Source: Bacillota bacterium
GTDB taxonomy: Bacteria; Armatimonadota; HRBIN16
DNA length: 64,000 nucleotides
Assembly: GCA_023511455.1 (NCBI GenBank)
Contig: JAIMBJ010000005.1
Span: 121,452-185,451, forward strand
Reading direction: 5' to 3'
Shown: in pieces, positions 56,912 through 64,000 of the stretch
Layout: the number at the start of each line of letters is the position of its first letter
Position numbering within the stretch: the first letter of the stretch is position 1
Notes under the pieces: generated by a model
Told to the model about the DNA's origin: nothing
Database searches by the model: none
What the model saw: the letters and a program-made list of their open reading frames with translations, nothing else
Translations under genes and position numbers: made by a program

Positions 56912-57946
56912 CTACAGTATGAGCATGGCGTCTCCGAAACTCAAGAAGCGATAACCCATCGCAATCGCTTCGCGATAGGCATTCAGAACGTTCTCTTTGC
57001 CCGCGAAGGCACAGGTGAGCAGCAGGGGCGTGGAAGCAGGCAGATGGAAGTTCGTTACCAGCGCCTCTACAACTCTGAACCGAAAGCCCGGCAGAATGAA
57101 CAGCTCCGTGCTACCAGACTTTGCCTCCACCCGTCGCGTATCTACCGCTGCGCTCTCCAGCGCGCGCACGCAGGTGGTACCTACCGCCACGATGCGACCG
57201 GGCGTGCTGTTGATGGTTTCGGCAGCCTCTTCAGAGATGGTGTACCACTCCGGATGCAATCGTCCCTGCGCCAGTTGCTCCGGCTCCGGGTGACGGAAGG
57301 TAGCGATTCCGACATGCAGCGTGATGTACACAATGCGCACGCCCATTTCACGGATACGTTGCAGCAGTTCGGGCGTGAAATGCAAACCCGCCGTTGGAGC
57401 TGCCGCAGAGCCGTTCACCGCCGCGTACACCGTTTGATAGCGTTCCTCGTTTTCCAGTTTGCGACGGATGTAAGGTGGCAGGGGTATTTCGCCCAGAGGC
57501 TGGCGATGCACTGCTTCCGGCTCTTCGAAGCGCAGCAAGCGCATTCCCTCGGGCAGGTAAGCGATCACCTCGGCTTTGAGCTGACCTTCCAGAACTACCT
57601 GACTACCCACTGGCAGCCGTCTGCCAGGGCGGACGAGAGCCTCCCATACACCCGCTTCGACCTCGCGCAACAGTAAAGCCTCCACCTGAGCGCCGGTCGT
57701 TTTGAAACCGCGCAGGCGGCGTGCGCTGACGCGAGTGTTGTTCAGCACCAGCGTATCGCCCGCACGAAGGTATTCCACAATATCGCGGAAGATACGGTGT
57801 TCGCGATTGCCGGTATCGCGGTGCAGCACCAGCAAGCGCGAGCTGTCACGCGGTTCTACCGGCTGTTGCGCAATGCGCTCTTCCGGCAGGTCGTATGTGT
57901 ATTCTTCCAGCAGGCGCGTCGCCTGTTCTATCGTCTGCTCAACCAT
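56912..57946 (-). CDS. queA: S-adenosylmethionine:tRNA ribosyltransferase-isomerase
   Basis: Makes epoxyqueuosine in the wobble base of tRNAs for Tyr, His, Asn and Asp. It is 344 aa. Signatures: YDLPEERIAQQPVEPRDSSRLLVL (two stretches), GDTLVLNNTRVSARRLRG, APTAGLHFTPELL, and the tail LPASTPLLLTCAFAGKE. I start it at the ATG at 57946, which overlaps the DUF2905 gene by 19 bp; the frame opens 12 bp earlier. It is downstream of that gene in the same operon. Confidence 0.95.
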   Translation of the reverse strand: MVEQTIEQATRLLEEYTYDLPEERIAQQPVEPRDSSRLLVLHRDTGNREHRIFRDIVEYLRAGDTLVLNNTRVSARRLRGFKTTGAQVEALLLREVEAGVWEALVRPGRRLPVGSQVVLEGQLKAEVIAYLPEGMRLLRFEEPEAVHRQPLGEIPLPPYIRRKLENEERYQTVYAAVNGSAAAPTAGLHFTPELLQRIREMGVRIVYITLHVGIATFRHPEPEQLAQGRLHPEWYTISEEAAETINSTPGRIVAVGTTCVRALESAAVDTRRVEAKSGSTELFILPGFRFRVVEALVTNFHLPASTPLLLTCAFAGKENVLNAYREAIAMGYRFLSFGDAMLIL

Positions 57947-58164
57947 CCAATCACCCACAGAATCACCGTTAGCAGGATGCTCAAAGCAATACTGGTTCCC
58001 AGGAAGATGCCCACGCTGAAATTTCCCTTGCGCCAGACGATGTCACCGGGCAGCAGACCACCGCCCCGCGCGCCGGCAAAGCGTTCTATCGCCCACATCA
58101 ATGCACCAATCAGGACGAGCATCCCCCCAATAAGAACCAGTGTTTTGCCCAGAGAGCCTACCAT
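57928..58164 (-). CDS. DUF2905 small membrane protein
   Basis: A 78-aa protein with two hydrophobic helices (KTLVLIGGMLVLIGALMWAI and SIALSILLTVILWVIGWL) around a short loop GGLLPGDIVWRKGNFS, the pattern of the DUF2905 family. Function unknown. The start is the ATG at 58164 with GGAGG; the longer frame runs through the promoter region of the divergent VIT gene. It is frequently found near queA, as here. Confidence 0.85.
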   Translation of the reverse strand: MVGSLGKTLVLIGGMLVLIGALMWAIERFAGARGGGLLPGDIVWRKGNFSVGIFLGTSIALSILLTVILWVIGWLSRR

Positions 58165-58242
58165 CGCCCCATTCCTCCTGCGTGCAAATTGTACAGGTTT
58201 TGATGGGGCATTGTCAACAGAAAGGTTGGGCTGAAGGCTCGT

Positions 58243-58273
58243 TTGTGCTTTTATCCACAAGTTATGCTATAAT
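58243..58273 (+). promoter_or_regulatory. promoter of the MbfA-like iron transporter gene
   Basis: TATAAT at 58268-58273 preceded by TGC (extended -10). A weak -35 TTGTGC (58243-58248) is 19 bp away. A Fur-box-like palindrome follows immediately. Confidence 0.55.
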
Positions 58274-58292
58274 GGTAATGAGAATCGTTATC
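58274..58292 (+). promoter_or_regulatory. Fur-box-like operator
   Basis: GGTAATGAGAATCGTTATC matches the 19-bp Fur consensus GATAATGATAATCATTATC at 16 of 19 positions. It covers the predicted transcription start and ends two bases before the Shine-Dalgarno TTAGGAG, so bound Fur would block the promoter. Confidence 0.6.
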
Positions 58293-58307
58293 GTTAGGAG
58301 TAAACAG

Positions 58308-59456
58308 ATGAGTAAGCACGACAGCCTGAAGGCATCGCTGGAAGAACTCATTCGTGGGGAGTTGTCCAGTGCGGAGACCTACCGTATACTGGCAAGACGT
58401 GAGAAGGACCCGCGCAAAAAGCAGATTTTGGAACAGCTGGCGCAGGTGGAGGAGCGTCACGCGAAGGAATGGAGCCAGCGTCTGGAAGAGCTGGGAGGCA
58501 AACCACCGCAAATCGACAGGGTGAAGCCGCTGTTTGGCTGGCAGGCGTATCTGGCAAGTCCCGAAATGGTGTTGCGGCGCATGGAGGAGCATGAGGATGA
58601 AGCGGTCGTGCGCTATCTGGGGATGCAGCAACTGGGCGATGAGCGCACCGCCGAAATCGCGCAGCGAGTAATGCGAGATGAAGAGGAACACGCCCACGTC
58701 ACGCGCGCTCTTTACGCCGCTTCGGAAAGAGAGCATCCGGTAGAGCGCATCCTGCAGCGGGAGCACTGGCACGTGCGCGGTGGTTCGTGGATTGGCGATG
58801 CCATCTACGGGGTCAATGACGGGTTGGGCGCGGTGTTCGGCATCGTTTCCGGCATGGCAGGATACAGTGCAGGCAGCGCAGAGGGACACCAGACGGTGTT
58901 GATTGCCGGGCTGGTGGGCACGCTGGCGAGTGCGCTGTCGATGGGTTCTGGAGCGTTTCTGGCAGCGAAGTCGGAGCGTGAGGTTTACGAGGCGGAGCTG
59001 GCTCGCGAACGCAAGGAGATCCTAGAAAACCCGGAAGAAGAGGTCGAGGAGATGAGCCTGTTTTACCAGCTGAAGGGCTTCTCCAAAGAGGAGGCGGACG
59101 CCATGGCGCACCGATTGGCGGAGAAGCCCGACCAGATGCTGCGGCAGATGGCACATGAGGAGCTGGGGCTTTCCGAAGCCAGCTTCCCGAACCCATGGGT
59201 GTCGCTGTTTTCTTCGATGGTGTCGACGGCAATCGGTGGATTAATACCGGTGCTGCCCTTCTTCTTCGCAAGGGGCTGGGAAGCGGTTTTCTGGTCTGCG
59301 TTGGTGAGTGTGCTGGCGCACTTCGCAGTGGGCGCAGCGAAAAGCCTGGTCACCACCCGCAAGTGGTGGGTGAGTGGGCTGGAGATGACGGCTATCGCCT
59401 TCGTGGTTGGGGTGTTGACCTATCTGATTGGCGTGCTGTTCAACGTTCACGTGTAA
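58308..59456 (+). CDS. ferritin-like/VIT1 fusion iron transporter (MbfA type)
   Basis: A 382-aa membrane protein. The N-terminal 150 residues form a ferritin-like (rubrerythrin-type) four-helix domain with two EXXH iron-ligand motifs (QVEERHAKEW and DEEEHAHV). The C-terminal part is a VIT1/CCC1-type transporter with about five helices (DAIYGVNDGLGAVFGIVSGM, LVGTLASALSMGSGAFLAAK, and FSSMVSTAIGGLIPVLPFFF). This fusion is known as MbfA, an iron exporter or detoxifier in rhizobia. The ATG at 58308 has TTAGGAG upstream. A Fur-box-like site overlaps its promoter, which would place it under iron control. Manganese or other metal transport cannot be excluded. Confidence 0.9.
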   Translation: MSKHDSLKASLEELIRGELSSAETYRILARREKDPRKKQILEQLAQVEERHAKEWSQRLEELGGKPPQIDRVKPLFGWQAYLASPEMVLRRMEEHEDEAVVRYLGMQQLGDERTAEIAQRVMRDEEEHAHVTRALYAASEREHPVERILQREHWHVRGGSWIGDAIYGVNDGLGAVFGIVSGMAGYSAGSAEGHQTVLIAGLVGTLASALSMGSGAFLAAKSEREVYEAELARERKEILENPEEEVEEMSLFYQLKGFSKEEADAMAHRLAEKPDQMLRQMAHEELGLSEASFPNPWVSLFSSMVSTAIGGLIPVLPFFFARGWEAVFWSALVSVLAHFAVGAAKSLVTTRKWWVSGLEMTAIAFVVGVLTYLIGVLFNVHV

Positions 59457-59662
59457 AGGGAAAACCGCCGGATGACCTCCATCCGGCGGCATTGCGAGTG
59501 CACCGTTAGGCGAGAAGGTGGCTGCTCACCTCCTCGCAGCCCGACGCGAAGCGCGTCCAGGCGCGCCAGCGCGAAACCATCTTTCGCGCCCTGCCGGCAC
59601 CGCCTGCTGACAATTATCGCCAGCGGTGTGCCTGACCCCACCCCGTCTCACGGGGTTCCATC
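59455..59662 (-). ncRNA. candidate structured non-coding RNA
   Basis: Read on the minus strand from a sigma-54-like promoter (59674-59688) to an intrinsic terminator (59465-59489). The transcript would carry successive hairpins at 59641-59655 (6 bp), 59596-59632, 59569-59589 (8-bp perfect stem GCGCGAAA/TTTCGCGC), 59543-59557 (GACGCG/CGCGTC), 59510-59537 (11 bp) and the terminator. No open frame of note lies within. It does not resemble tmRNA, 6S, SRP or RNase P RNA as far as I can tell. A mobile palindromic element is an alternative explanation. Confidence 0.45.
59465..59489 (-). terminator. intrinsic terminator of the candidate ncRNA
   Basis: Perfect 10-bp stem CCGCCGGATG/CATCCGGCGG with a 5-nt loop. 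On the minus strand it is followed by TTTTCCCTTT. The plus strand has no T tract, so it points to minus-strand termination, though it may also stop transcription of the VIT gene. Confidence 0.7.
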
Positions 59663-59673
59663 ACATATATATA

Positions 59674-59688
59674 GCAAGAATCGTGCCA
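59674..59688 (-). promoter_or_regulatory. sigma-54 (-24/-12) promoter candidate
   Basis: On the minus strand TGGCACGATTCTTGC, with GG and GC exactly 10 bp apart. Predicted start near 59662. It precedes the candidate ncRNA, not a protein gene. Confidence 0.6.
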
Positions 59689-59736
59689 CAGAAGCGGTTT
59701 TCGCGGGTTTCGGGCAAAAAATCATCGGAATTTTTG

Positions 59737-62370
59737 TTATTTTGTGACCATCTGTTCCAGCAAGCGGGGCACCTGCTGTAGAGCTTGCGGGATTTTGTCT
59801 GCGTCGCGCCCGCCTGCCTGAGCAAATTCAGGGCGTCCGCCGCCACCTCCTCCGCTCATTCGCGCCAGCTCGCGCACCAGATTGCCCGCGTGTACACCCT
59901 TTGTCACCGCCGATGGCTTCGCCTTCGCGACAAACAACGCCTTACCATCCGTAGCGGCGGCGAGCACCACCAGGTCGGCTCTCTGTGCCGCCTGGTCCGC
60001 CAGAGAAGCCAGCGTTTGGGCATCCACGCCATCAGCCCGTCCGGTAACGACCTGCAGTCCGGCTATCTCCACCGGCTCAAATTGCAGCGAACGCGCCGCC
60101 GCGCTGCGACGCAACTGCTCCAGCTGCTTCTCCAGCTCCTGCCGTTGCGCCTGCAGTCGCTCGATGGCGGTGGGGATGTCGGGCACGGCGCATTTCAGGC
60201 GCGATGCCGCGCTCTCCAGCAGTTCCTGTTGCTGGCGGATATACTGATACACGCCCCAGCCTGTAACCGCCTCGATGCGCCGCACGCCCGCCGCCACGCT
60301 TCCCTCTGAGACTATCTTGAACAGCCCAATCTGCGAGGTACGCTCCAGGTGGGTGCCACCACACAGCTCCAGACTCACGCCGGGCACCTCGATCATGCGC
60401 ACCGTGTCGCCGTACTTTTCACCAAACAGCGCCATCGCGCCACGTGCCCGCGCCTCTGCCAGCGGCACGTCCCAGTGCACCGCCACCGGCCTGTCCTCGA
60501 GAATCCGCTCGTTCACCAGACGCTCGACTTCGGCTATCTCCTCGTCGGTCATCGCGCTGGTGTGGGTGAAGTCGAAGCGCAGGCGGTCGGGTGCCACCAG
60601 TGAACCGGCCTGATGCACATGCGAACCCAGCACCTGCCGCAGCGCAGCGTGAAGCAGGTGGGTGGCGGTGTGGTTACGCATGATGTGCCAGCGTCGCTGC
60701 GAATCGATGCGGGCGGTTACCGCCGAGTCTACCTCCACACGCCCACGCGTGACGATGCCGATGTGCGGGTACAGGTCACCCACCTTCTGGGTGTCTCGCA
60801 CCTCGAACAGGAAGTTCTCGCCCTCGATCCAGCCGGTGTCGCCGACCTGTCCGCCCGCCTCCGCGTAGAAGGGGGTCTGGTCCAGCACCAGCTCCACCTC
60901 CTCGCCCTCGCTGGCGAAGGTCGCAGGCTCCCCCTGCCGGATGATAGCCAGCACCTTCGCTTCCGACTCGTGCTGCCAGTAGCCCAGAAACTTCGTGGGG
61001 GACAGGGTCTTCTGCAGTTCCGTCGCAGCGTCGCCTGCGATGGCGAACAGTTGCGTGGCGATGCCGCTGGCTTCACGGGCGCGCTGGCGCTGCGCCTCCA
61101 TCGCCATGCGGAATCCTTCCACATCCACCTCTATCCCCGCTTCTGCCGCCACCTCCTGCGTCAGCTCCAGCGGGAAGCCGTAGGTGTCGTAAAGCATAAA
61201 CGCCTGCTCGCCGGGAAGCACCTTGCTTACCTGCACTTCGGGCGACTCCAGCATCTCCGCCAGCCGCTGTGAACCAACCTGGATGGTCTGGCGGAAGCGT
61301 TCCTCTTCGCTGCGGATGGTGCGCAGTACGTAGTCTCGCCGCTCGCGTACCTCCGGGTAGACGTCGCCCAGCGTGTCGATGACCGCCGTTGCCACCTCTG
61401 CAAGGAAGGGGCGATCGAAGCCCAACACGTTCTGTCCGCGCAGCATCGCCCGCCTCAGGATGCGCCGGATGACGTAGCCCCGCCCCTCGTTGGAGGGCAG
61501 TACGCCGTCGGCGATGGACATGGTGGTGGCGCGGATGTGGTCGGCAATCAGGCGGAACGCCACATCCTCACGGCTGTCCGAACCGCCGTAAGAGAGACCG
61601 CTCAGGTCGGCGATACGCGCGATGATGGGCTGGAACACGTCGGTATCGAACACGCTCGCCTTACCTGCCAGTATCGCCGCCGTGCGCTCCAGTCCCATGC
61701 CCGTGTCGATGTTCTTGCGCGGCAACGGGGTGAGTTTGCCGCCATCGTGTCGCTCGTACTGCATGAACACCAGGTTCCATATCTCCAGCCAGCGCACGTC
61801 GTCCCACACGCCGTCGGGCGTTGGCGGCAGGTCGGGGCGCGTGTCGTAGAAGATTTCCGAACAGGGACCGCACGGACCGTTCGGTCCCTCCGAGATGGCG
61901 TTCGCGGGCCAGTAGTTGCTCTTCTCGCCGAAGCGGAATATCTTGCGGTCGGGAATACCTACCTCGCGGTTCCAGACCTCGTATGCCTCTTCGTCGTCCA
62001 GATAGATGGTGATGCGCAGGCGTTCGGGTGAGATGTGCAGCCACTCGGTGAGGAACTCCCACGCCCACAAGATGGCTTCCCGCTTGAAGTAATCCCCGAA
62101 GCTGAAGTTGCCCAGCATCTCGAAGAAGGTGAGATGCGAATGGTCGCCCACGGACTCGATGTCGGTGGTGCGAAGGCACTTCTGCACGGTGGTCACCCGC
62201 GGATGCGGTGGTGCTGCCAGCCCGAGGAAGTAGGGTTTGAACTGCACCATGCCCGCGCTGGTGAAGAGTAGCGATGGGTCGTTGGGCACAAGACTATCCG
62301 ACGGCAATCGCTTGTGCCCCTTGCTCTCGAAGAATCGCAGGTATTTCTCTCGTAACTCCTGTGCTTGCAT
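59737..62370 (-). CDS. alaS: alanyl-tRNA synthetase
   Basis: Charges tRNA-Ala and edits mis-serylated tRNA. It is 877 aa. Class II core: FFESKGHKRLPSDSLVPND, SAGMVQFKPYFLG, and VGDHSHLTFFEMLGNFSFGDYFK (two stretches). Editing domain metal ligands lie in RNHTATHLLHAALRQVLG and LELCGGTHLERTS. The C-terminal Ala domain includes GKALFVAKAKP and GGGGGGRPEFAQAGG. I take the ATG at 62370; the frame opens at another ATG 12 bp earlier. It has its own promoter at 62409-62437. Confidence 0.97.
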   Translation of the reverse strand: MQAQELREKYLRFFESKGHKRLPSDSLVPNDPSLLFTSAGMVQFKPYFLGLAAPPHPRVTTVQKCLRTTDIESVGDHSHLTFFEMLGNFSFGDYFKREAILWAWEFLTEWLHISPERLRITIYLDDEEAYEVWNREVGIPDRKIFRFGEKSNYWPANAISEGPNGPCGPCSEIFYDTRPDLPPTPDGVWDDVRWLEIWNLVFMQYERHDGGKLTPLPRKNIDTGMGLERTAAILAGKASVFDTDVFQPIIARIADLSGLSYGGSDSREDVAFRLIADHIRATTMSIADGVLPSNEGRGYVIRRILRRAMLRGQNVLGFDRPFLAEVATAVIDTLGDVYPEVRERRDYVLRTIRSEEERFRQTIQVGSQRLAEMLESPEVQVSKVLPGEQAFMLYDTYGFPLELTQEVAAEAGIEVDVEGFRMAMEAQRQRAREASGIATQLFAIAGDAATELQKTLSPTKFLGYWQHESEAKVLAIIRQGEPATFASEGEEVELVLDQTPFYAEAGGQVGDTGWIEGENFLFEVRDTQKVGDLYPHIGIVTRGRVEVDSAVTARIDSQRRWHIMRNHTATHLLHAALRQVLGSHVHQAGSLVAPDRLRFDFTHTSAMTDEEIAEVERLVNERILEDRPVAVHWDVPLAEARARGAMALFGEKYGDTVRMIEVPGVSLELCGGTHLERTSQIGLFKIVSEGSVAAGVRRIEAVTGWGVYQYIRQQQELLESAASRLKCAVPDIPTAIERLQAQRQELEKQLEQLRRSAAARSLQFEPVEIAGLQVVTGRADGVDAQTLASLADQAAQRADLVVLAAATDGKALFVAKAKPSAVTKGVHAGNLVRELARMSGGGGGGRPEFAQAGGRDADKIPQALQQVPRLLEQMVTK

Positions 62371-62408
62371 AAGGCGTCTCATTATCGGTGATTGGAATCC
62401 GATTTAAC

Positions 62409-62437
62409 ATGATAACATATCCGTAGCGGAGACGCAA
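62409..62437 (-). promoter_or_regulatory. promoter of alaS
   Basis: On the minus strand TTGCGT (62437-62432) and TATCAT (62414-62409) with a 17-bp spacer. Leader of about 32 nt. Confidence 0.5.
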
Positions 62438-62452
62438 GCAAAACGGGGGTGA

Positions 62453-62623
62453 GACGCAGGTCAATGGGCGGTGCTGAGTGCGGACGGTGATTACGACAGG
62501 TCGGCGGAGGGACAGACGTCGCTGGTCATAGCGTATTCCGGCAAACGCGCCTTGTCGGTCGAGGAAATGCGCCGTTTTGGTTACCGTCCGGGTCTGCTGG
62601 CGCAGTTGCTGTGCAAGCGATGA
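62453..62623 (+). pseudogene. possible 3' remnant of a gene
   Basis: A 56-codon open frame without an ATG, reading DAGQWAVLSADGDYDRSAEG and later GKRALSVEEMRRFGYRPGLL before TGA at 62621. The composition and codon pattern look protein-like, but an upstream in-frame TGA at 62450 and the alaS promoter just before it leave no room for a full gene. I do not recognise the product. A chance open frame is a fair alternative. Confidence 0.25.
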
Positions 62624-62714
62624 GAAGAGAGTATAGCGTGACGTACGCGTCGCACCTGTAAACACCTCTCAAGGTTGACGCAGTGGGGGTGTTGGAGAAT
62701 ACACAGGACGTAGC

Positions 62715-62823
62715 CCGCTGGAGGACGAACCTCCCAGTGAGCCGAGCCCCCACCCAACCTCCCCGCGAGCGGGGGAGTTTTGCAGCTCGGCGGGAGCCTC
62801 GCACCCCAAGTGGAGTCCAGCGG
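62715..62823. repeat. 109-bp palindromic element related to 23705-23837
   Basis: Ends CCGCTGGA and TCCAGCGG; inside, GAGCCGAGC pairs with GCTCGGCGG. It contains the shared core CTCGGCGGGAGCCTCGC and an internal hairpin CTCCCCGC-GA-GCGGGGGAG (62759-62777) followed by TTTT on the plus strand. The rest of 62624-62853 holds nothing else I can identify. Confidence 0.5.
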
Positions 62824-62853
62824 ATTTGTTGAACACCCTCTATGGGGGCGACG

Positions 62854-63537
62854 CTAATCGTCGCCGACCTCGCCAAAATTGCCTACGAGAATGCCGAAGT
62901 CAAACAACGTCACCTCCTCGTCACCGTCTAGGTCCGCCTCTGCGTTCCAGTTGCTATCGCCAGGCATCGAGCCGAACGCCGCCACCAGCGCACCGAAGTC
63001 GAACAACGTCACCTCGTTGTCCCCGTCTACGTCCCCGTTCAACAACGAGAAGTCCGCCGTCGCCGCGCCCGACACCGCCATCCCCGCCAGCGTCTGACGC
63101 AGCCAGTGCGAACCCTTCGCCGACAGGTCATACACCCCGTCCAGCGGAGCCACCAACGAGTAATCGCCAGAGGCATTCAACGATAGGGTATGCACCTGCA
63201 GCGGCGTCAGGCTGCCTGCGGCGCGGATTTGCAACTCCACCGAAACCAGTGTGACATCGCCCACAAAGTCGCGCAAAGTGACCCTGCCGGAAAGGGTGGC
63301 ATACCGCACGAACCAGAAGCCGTCGGTGAGGTCAAAACTGCCTCCAGTGCGCAGCGGGTTTGCCCCGATGGCGACGGGTTGCCCGATGGTGCTGCCGAGT
63401 GAGTAGTTGCCGCCCGTGCTAAAGGTGACGCCTCCCCCACTGATGACGCCCCACGACAGGTCGTAACCGCCTCCCGATTGGGCGACGCCTGCGGTGGCAA
63501 TGGCTATCATCCACAGGATACCGAGTGTAGTTTTCAT
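62854..63537 (-). CDS. secreted protein with C-terminal dockerin-like calcium-binding repeats
   Basis: A 227-aa exported protein. Signal peptide MKTTLGILWMIAIATAGVAQ, then a beta-rich module (about 25-165) with a Gly-rich start (SGGGYDLSWGVISGGGVTFS) and VRYATLSGRVTLRDFVGDV, a probable carboxypeptidase-regulatory-like fold. Two calcium-loop repeats close the protein: NGDVDGDNEVTLFDFGALVA and EADLDGDEEVTLFDFGILVG, the dockerin-like type seen in Armatimonadota and Planctomycetes secreted proteins. No cohesin is present in the window. Start ATG at 63537 with AGGGAGG. Confidence 0.85.
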   Translation of the reverse strand: MKTTLGILWMIAIATAGVAQSGGGYDLSWGVISGGGVTFSTGGNYSLGSTIGQPVAIGANPLRTGGSFDLTDGFWFVRYATLSGRVTLRDFVGDVTLVSVELQIRAAGSLTPLQVHTLSLNASGDYSLVAPLDGVYDLSAKGSHWLRQTLAGMAVSGAATADFSLLNGDVDGDNEVTLFDFGALVAAFGSMPGDSNWNAEADLDGDEEVTLFDFGILVGNFGEVGDD

Positions 63538-63596
63538 GTGGTTCGCCTCCCTTTCATTCAGAATGACAATTGCCCCACGTGGTTCATCCGTCTGCT

Positions 63597-63639
63597 CCCC
63601 TCTCCCGACGCTTCGGGAGAGGGGATGGGGGTGAGGGCT
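63597..63639. repeat. variant copy of the hairpin repeat at 34658-34751
   Basis: CCCCTCTCCC-GACGCTTC-GGGAGAGGGG followed by ATGGGGGTGAGGGC. The arms and right flank match the earlier copies while the loop differs, which is compensatory in pattern. It ends at the stop codon of the minus-strand gene at 63638. Confidence 0.7.
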
Positions 63640-64000
63640 ATTGCTTCACCGGATGCCCTTGCTCCATTTCCGGGCGGTAGTGGATGCCGTACTCTTTCGG
63701 CATTCCGTAGAGTTCCGGTTGCACGTACTTGCCCTTGATCTCGTCCTCTTTCTCCTGAACCGTATGGAAGCCATTCTTCTGCACGTAGCGGTCGTTCCGA
63801 ATCGCTTTCACTTCCCAGGAGACTTCCACGTGTGGGGCGCTGGTGCGGATCACGAACTGATTGTTCTGGATTTTCCGCACGACTTTCACCAGCACGAAGT
63901 CCTCCCGCTCGCCATCGTCCACGACCGTGAGGTGATAGGTGGGGTCGCGGTTGATGCTCTCAAAGTAGTCGGGGAGCTGGATGGTGGCGTAGCCTTTCTC
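63638..64000 (-). CDS. C-terminal part of a secreted tail-like or repeat protein (5' end beyond window)
   Basis: The last 120 residues of a protein that begins past base 64000. The frame reads EKGYATIQLPDYFESINRDP, then TYHLTVVDDGEREDFVLVKV, QNNQFVIRTSAPHVEVSWEV and KAIRNDRYVQKNGFHTVQEK. This closely follows a C-terminal module common in large secreted or fibre-like proteins of Armatimonadota and similar bacteria (NNRFKI, VSWQVTGIR pattern). The apparent GTG start at 63922 is internal. Function unknown. Confidence 0.75.
   Translation of the reverse strand, partial: EKGYATIQLPDYFESINRDPTYHLTVVDDGEREDFVLVKVVRKIQNNQFVIRTSAPHVEVSWEVKAIRNDRYVQKNGFHTVQEKEDEIKGKYVQPELYGMPKEYGIHYRPEMEQGHPVKQ

Noticed and set aside
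59472..59747. Plus-strand 91-codon frame and minus-strand 64-codon frame in the VIT-alaS gap
   Set aside because: Both cross the hairpin structures and have no clear ribosome site or recognisable residues; a structured RNA explains the region better.
62526..62876. Minus-strand 116-codon frame between alaS and the dockerin-like gene
   Set aside because: Low-complexity arginine-rich translation through a palindromic element; no start signal or family resemblance.
1..64000. CRISPR array, rRNA operon, insertion-sequence transposase or prophage
   Set aside because: No regular repeat-spacer array, rRNA signature, transposase or phage structural gene was seen on either strand.

Overview
The window is about 59% G+C (estimated by eye) and comes from a free-living, Gram-negative-type bacterium. 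It has an outer-membrane secretin (PilQ), a type IV pilus operon, a Wzm/Wzt-type polysaccharide exporter, chemotaxis genes and many two-component sensors. A secreted protein with a dockerin-like tail (62854-63537) and a second protein of a tail-like secreted type (63638-64000) are typical of Armatimonadota and other deep-branching, often thermophilic, lineages. That placement is inference from gene content, not a database result. Most genes lie on the minus strand, so operons read from high to low coordinate.

Layout. 1-7073: signalling block with a GAF/PAS histidine kinase cut by the window edge, an HDOD protein, CheA, CheW and a MASE1 histidine kinase. 7165-9239: rplS-lepB-rnhB-yraN, tightly overlapped, behind a good promoter and a leader hairpin with a U tract. 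9395-15406: gltBD glutamate synthase. 15553-19791: flhA-flhF plus a glycosyltransferase. 19942-23691: YbaK-type deacylase, then a quinol-type nitric oxide reductase with a cupin gene, divergent from an Rrf2 regulator across a near-perfect 26-bp palindrome. 23836-34433: type IV pilus operon pilM-N-O-P-Q-B-(HDOD)-T-C. 34753-37609: sucCD with a secreted protein of internally repeated structure. 37742-44783: two tRNA-Gln genes, an ABC permease, a UroD-like protein, an rRNA methyltransferase, xylA, and a creatininase/SUMF1-fold/unknown trio. 44822-54598: RarA, ComM-like ATPase, a histidine kinase, an NtrC-type activator and a receiver-PilZ protein, then an ABC-2 exporter. 54806-59456: glycosyltransferase, HTH protein, queA, a small membrane protein and an MbfA-like ferritin/VIT iron transporter behind a Fur-box-like site. 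59457-64000: a compact non-coding unit, alaS, repeats and the secreted proteins.

Most interesting points. (1) Two textbook sigma-54 (-24/-12) promoter sequences occur. One precedes the receiver-PilZ gene. The other starts a unit of about 200 nt made of consecutive hairpins and ending in an intrinsic terminator, between the convergent VIT and alaS genes. (2) The only sigma-54 activator seen (49014-50234) has receiver and AAA+ domains but no C-terminal DNA-binding domain. (3) The norB/rrf2 control region can be read almost base by base, and the Rrf2 protein lacks one of the usual three cluster cysteines. (4) Two families of dispersed palindromic repeats sit at gene ends.
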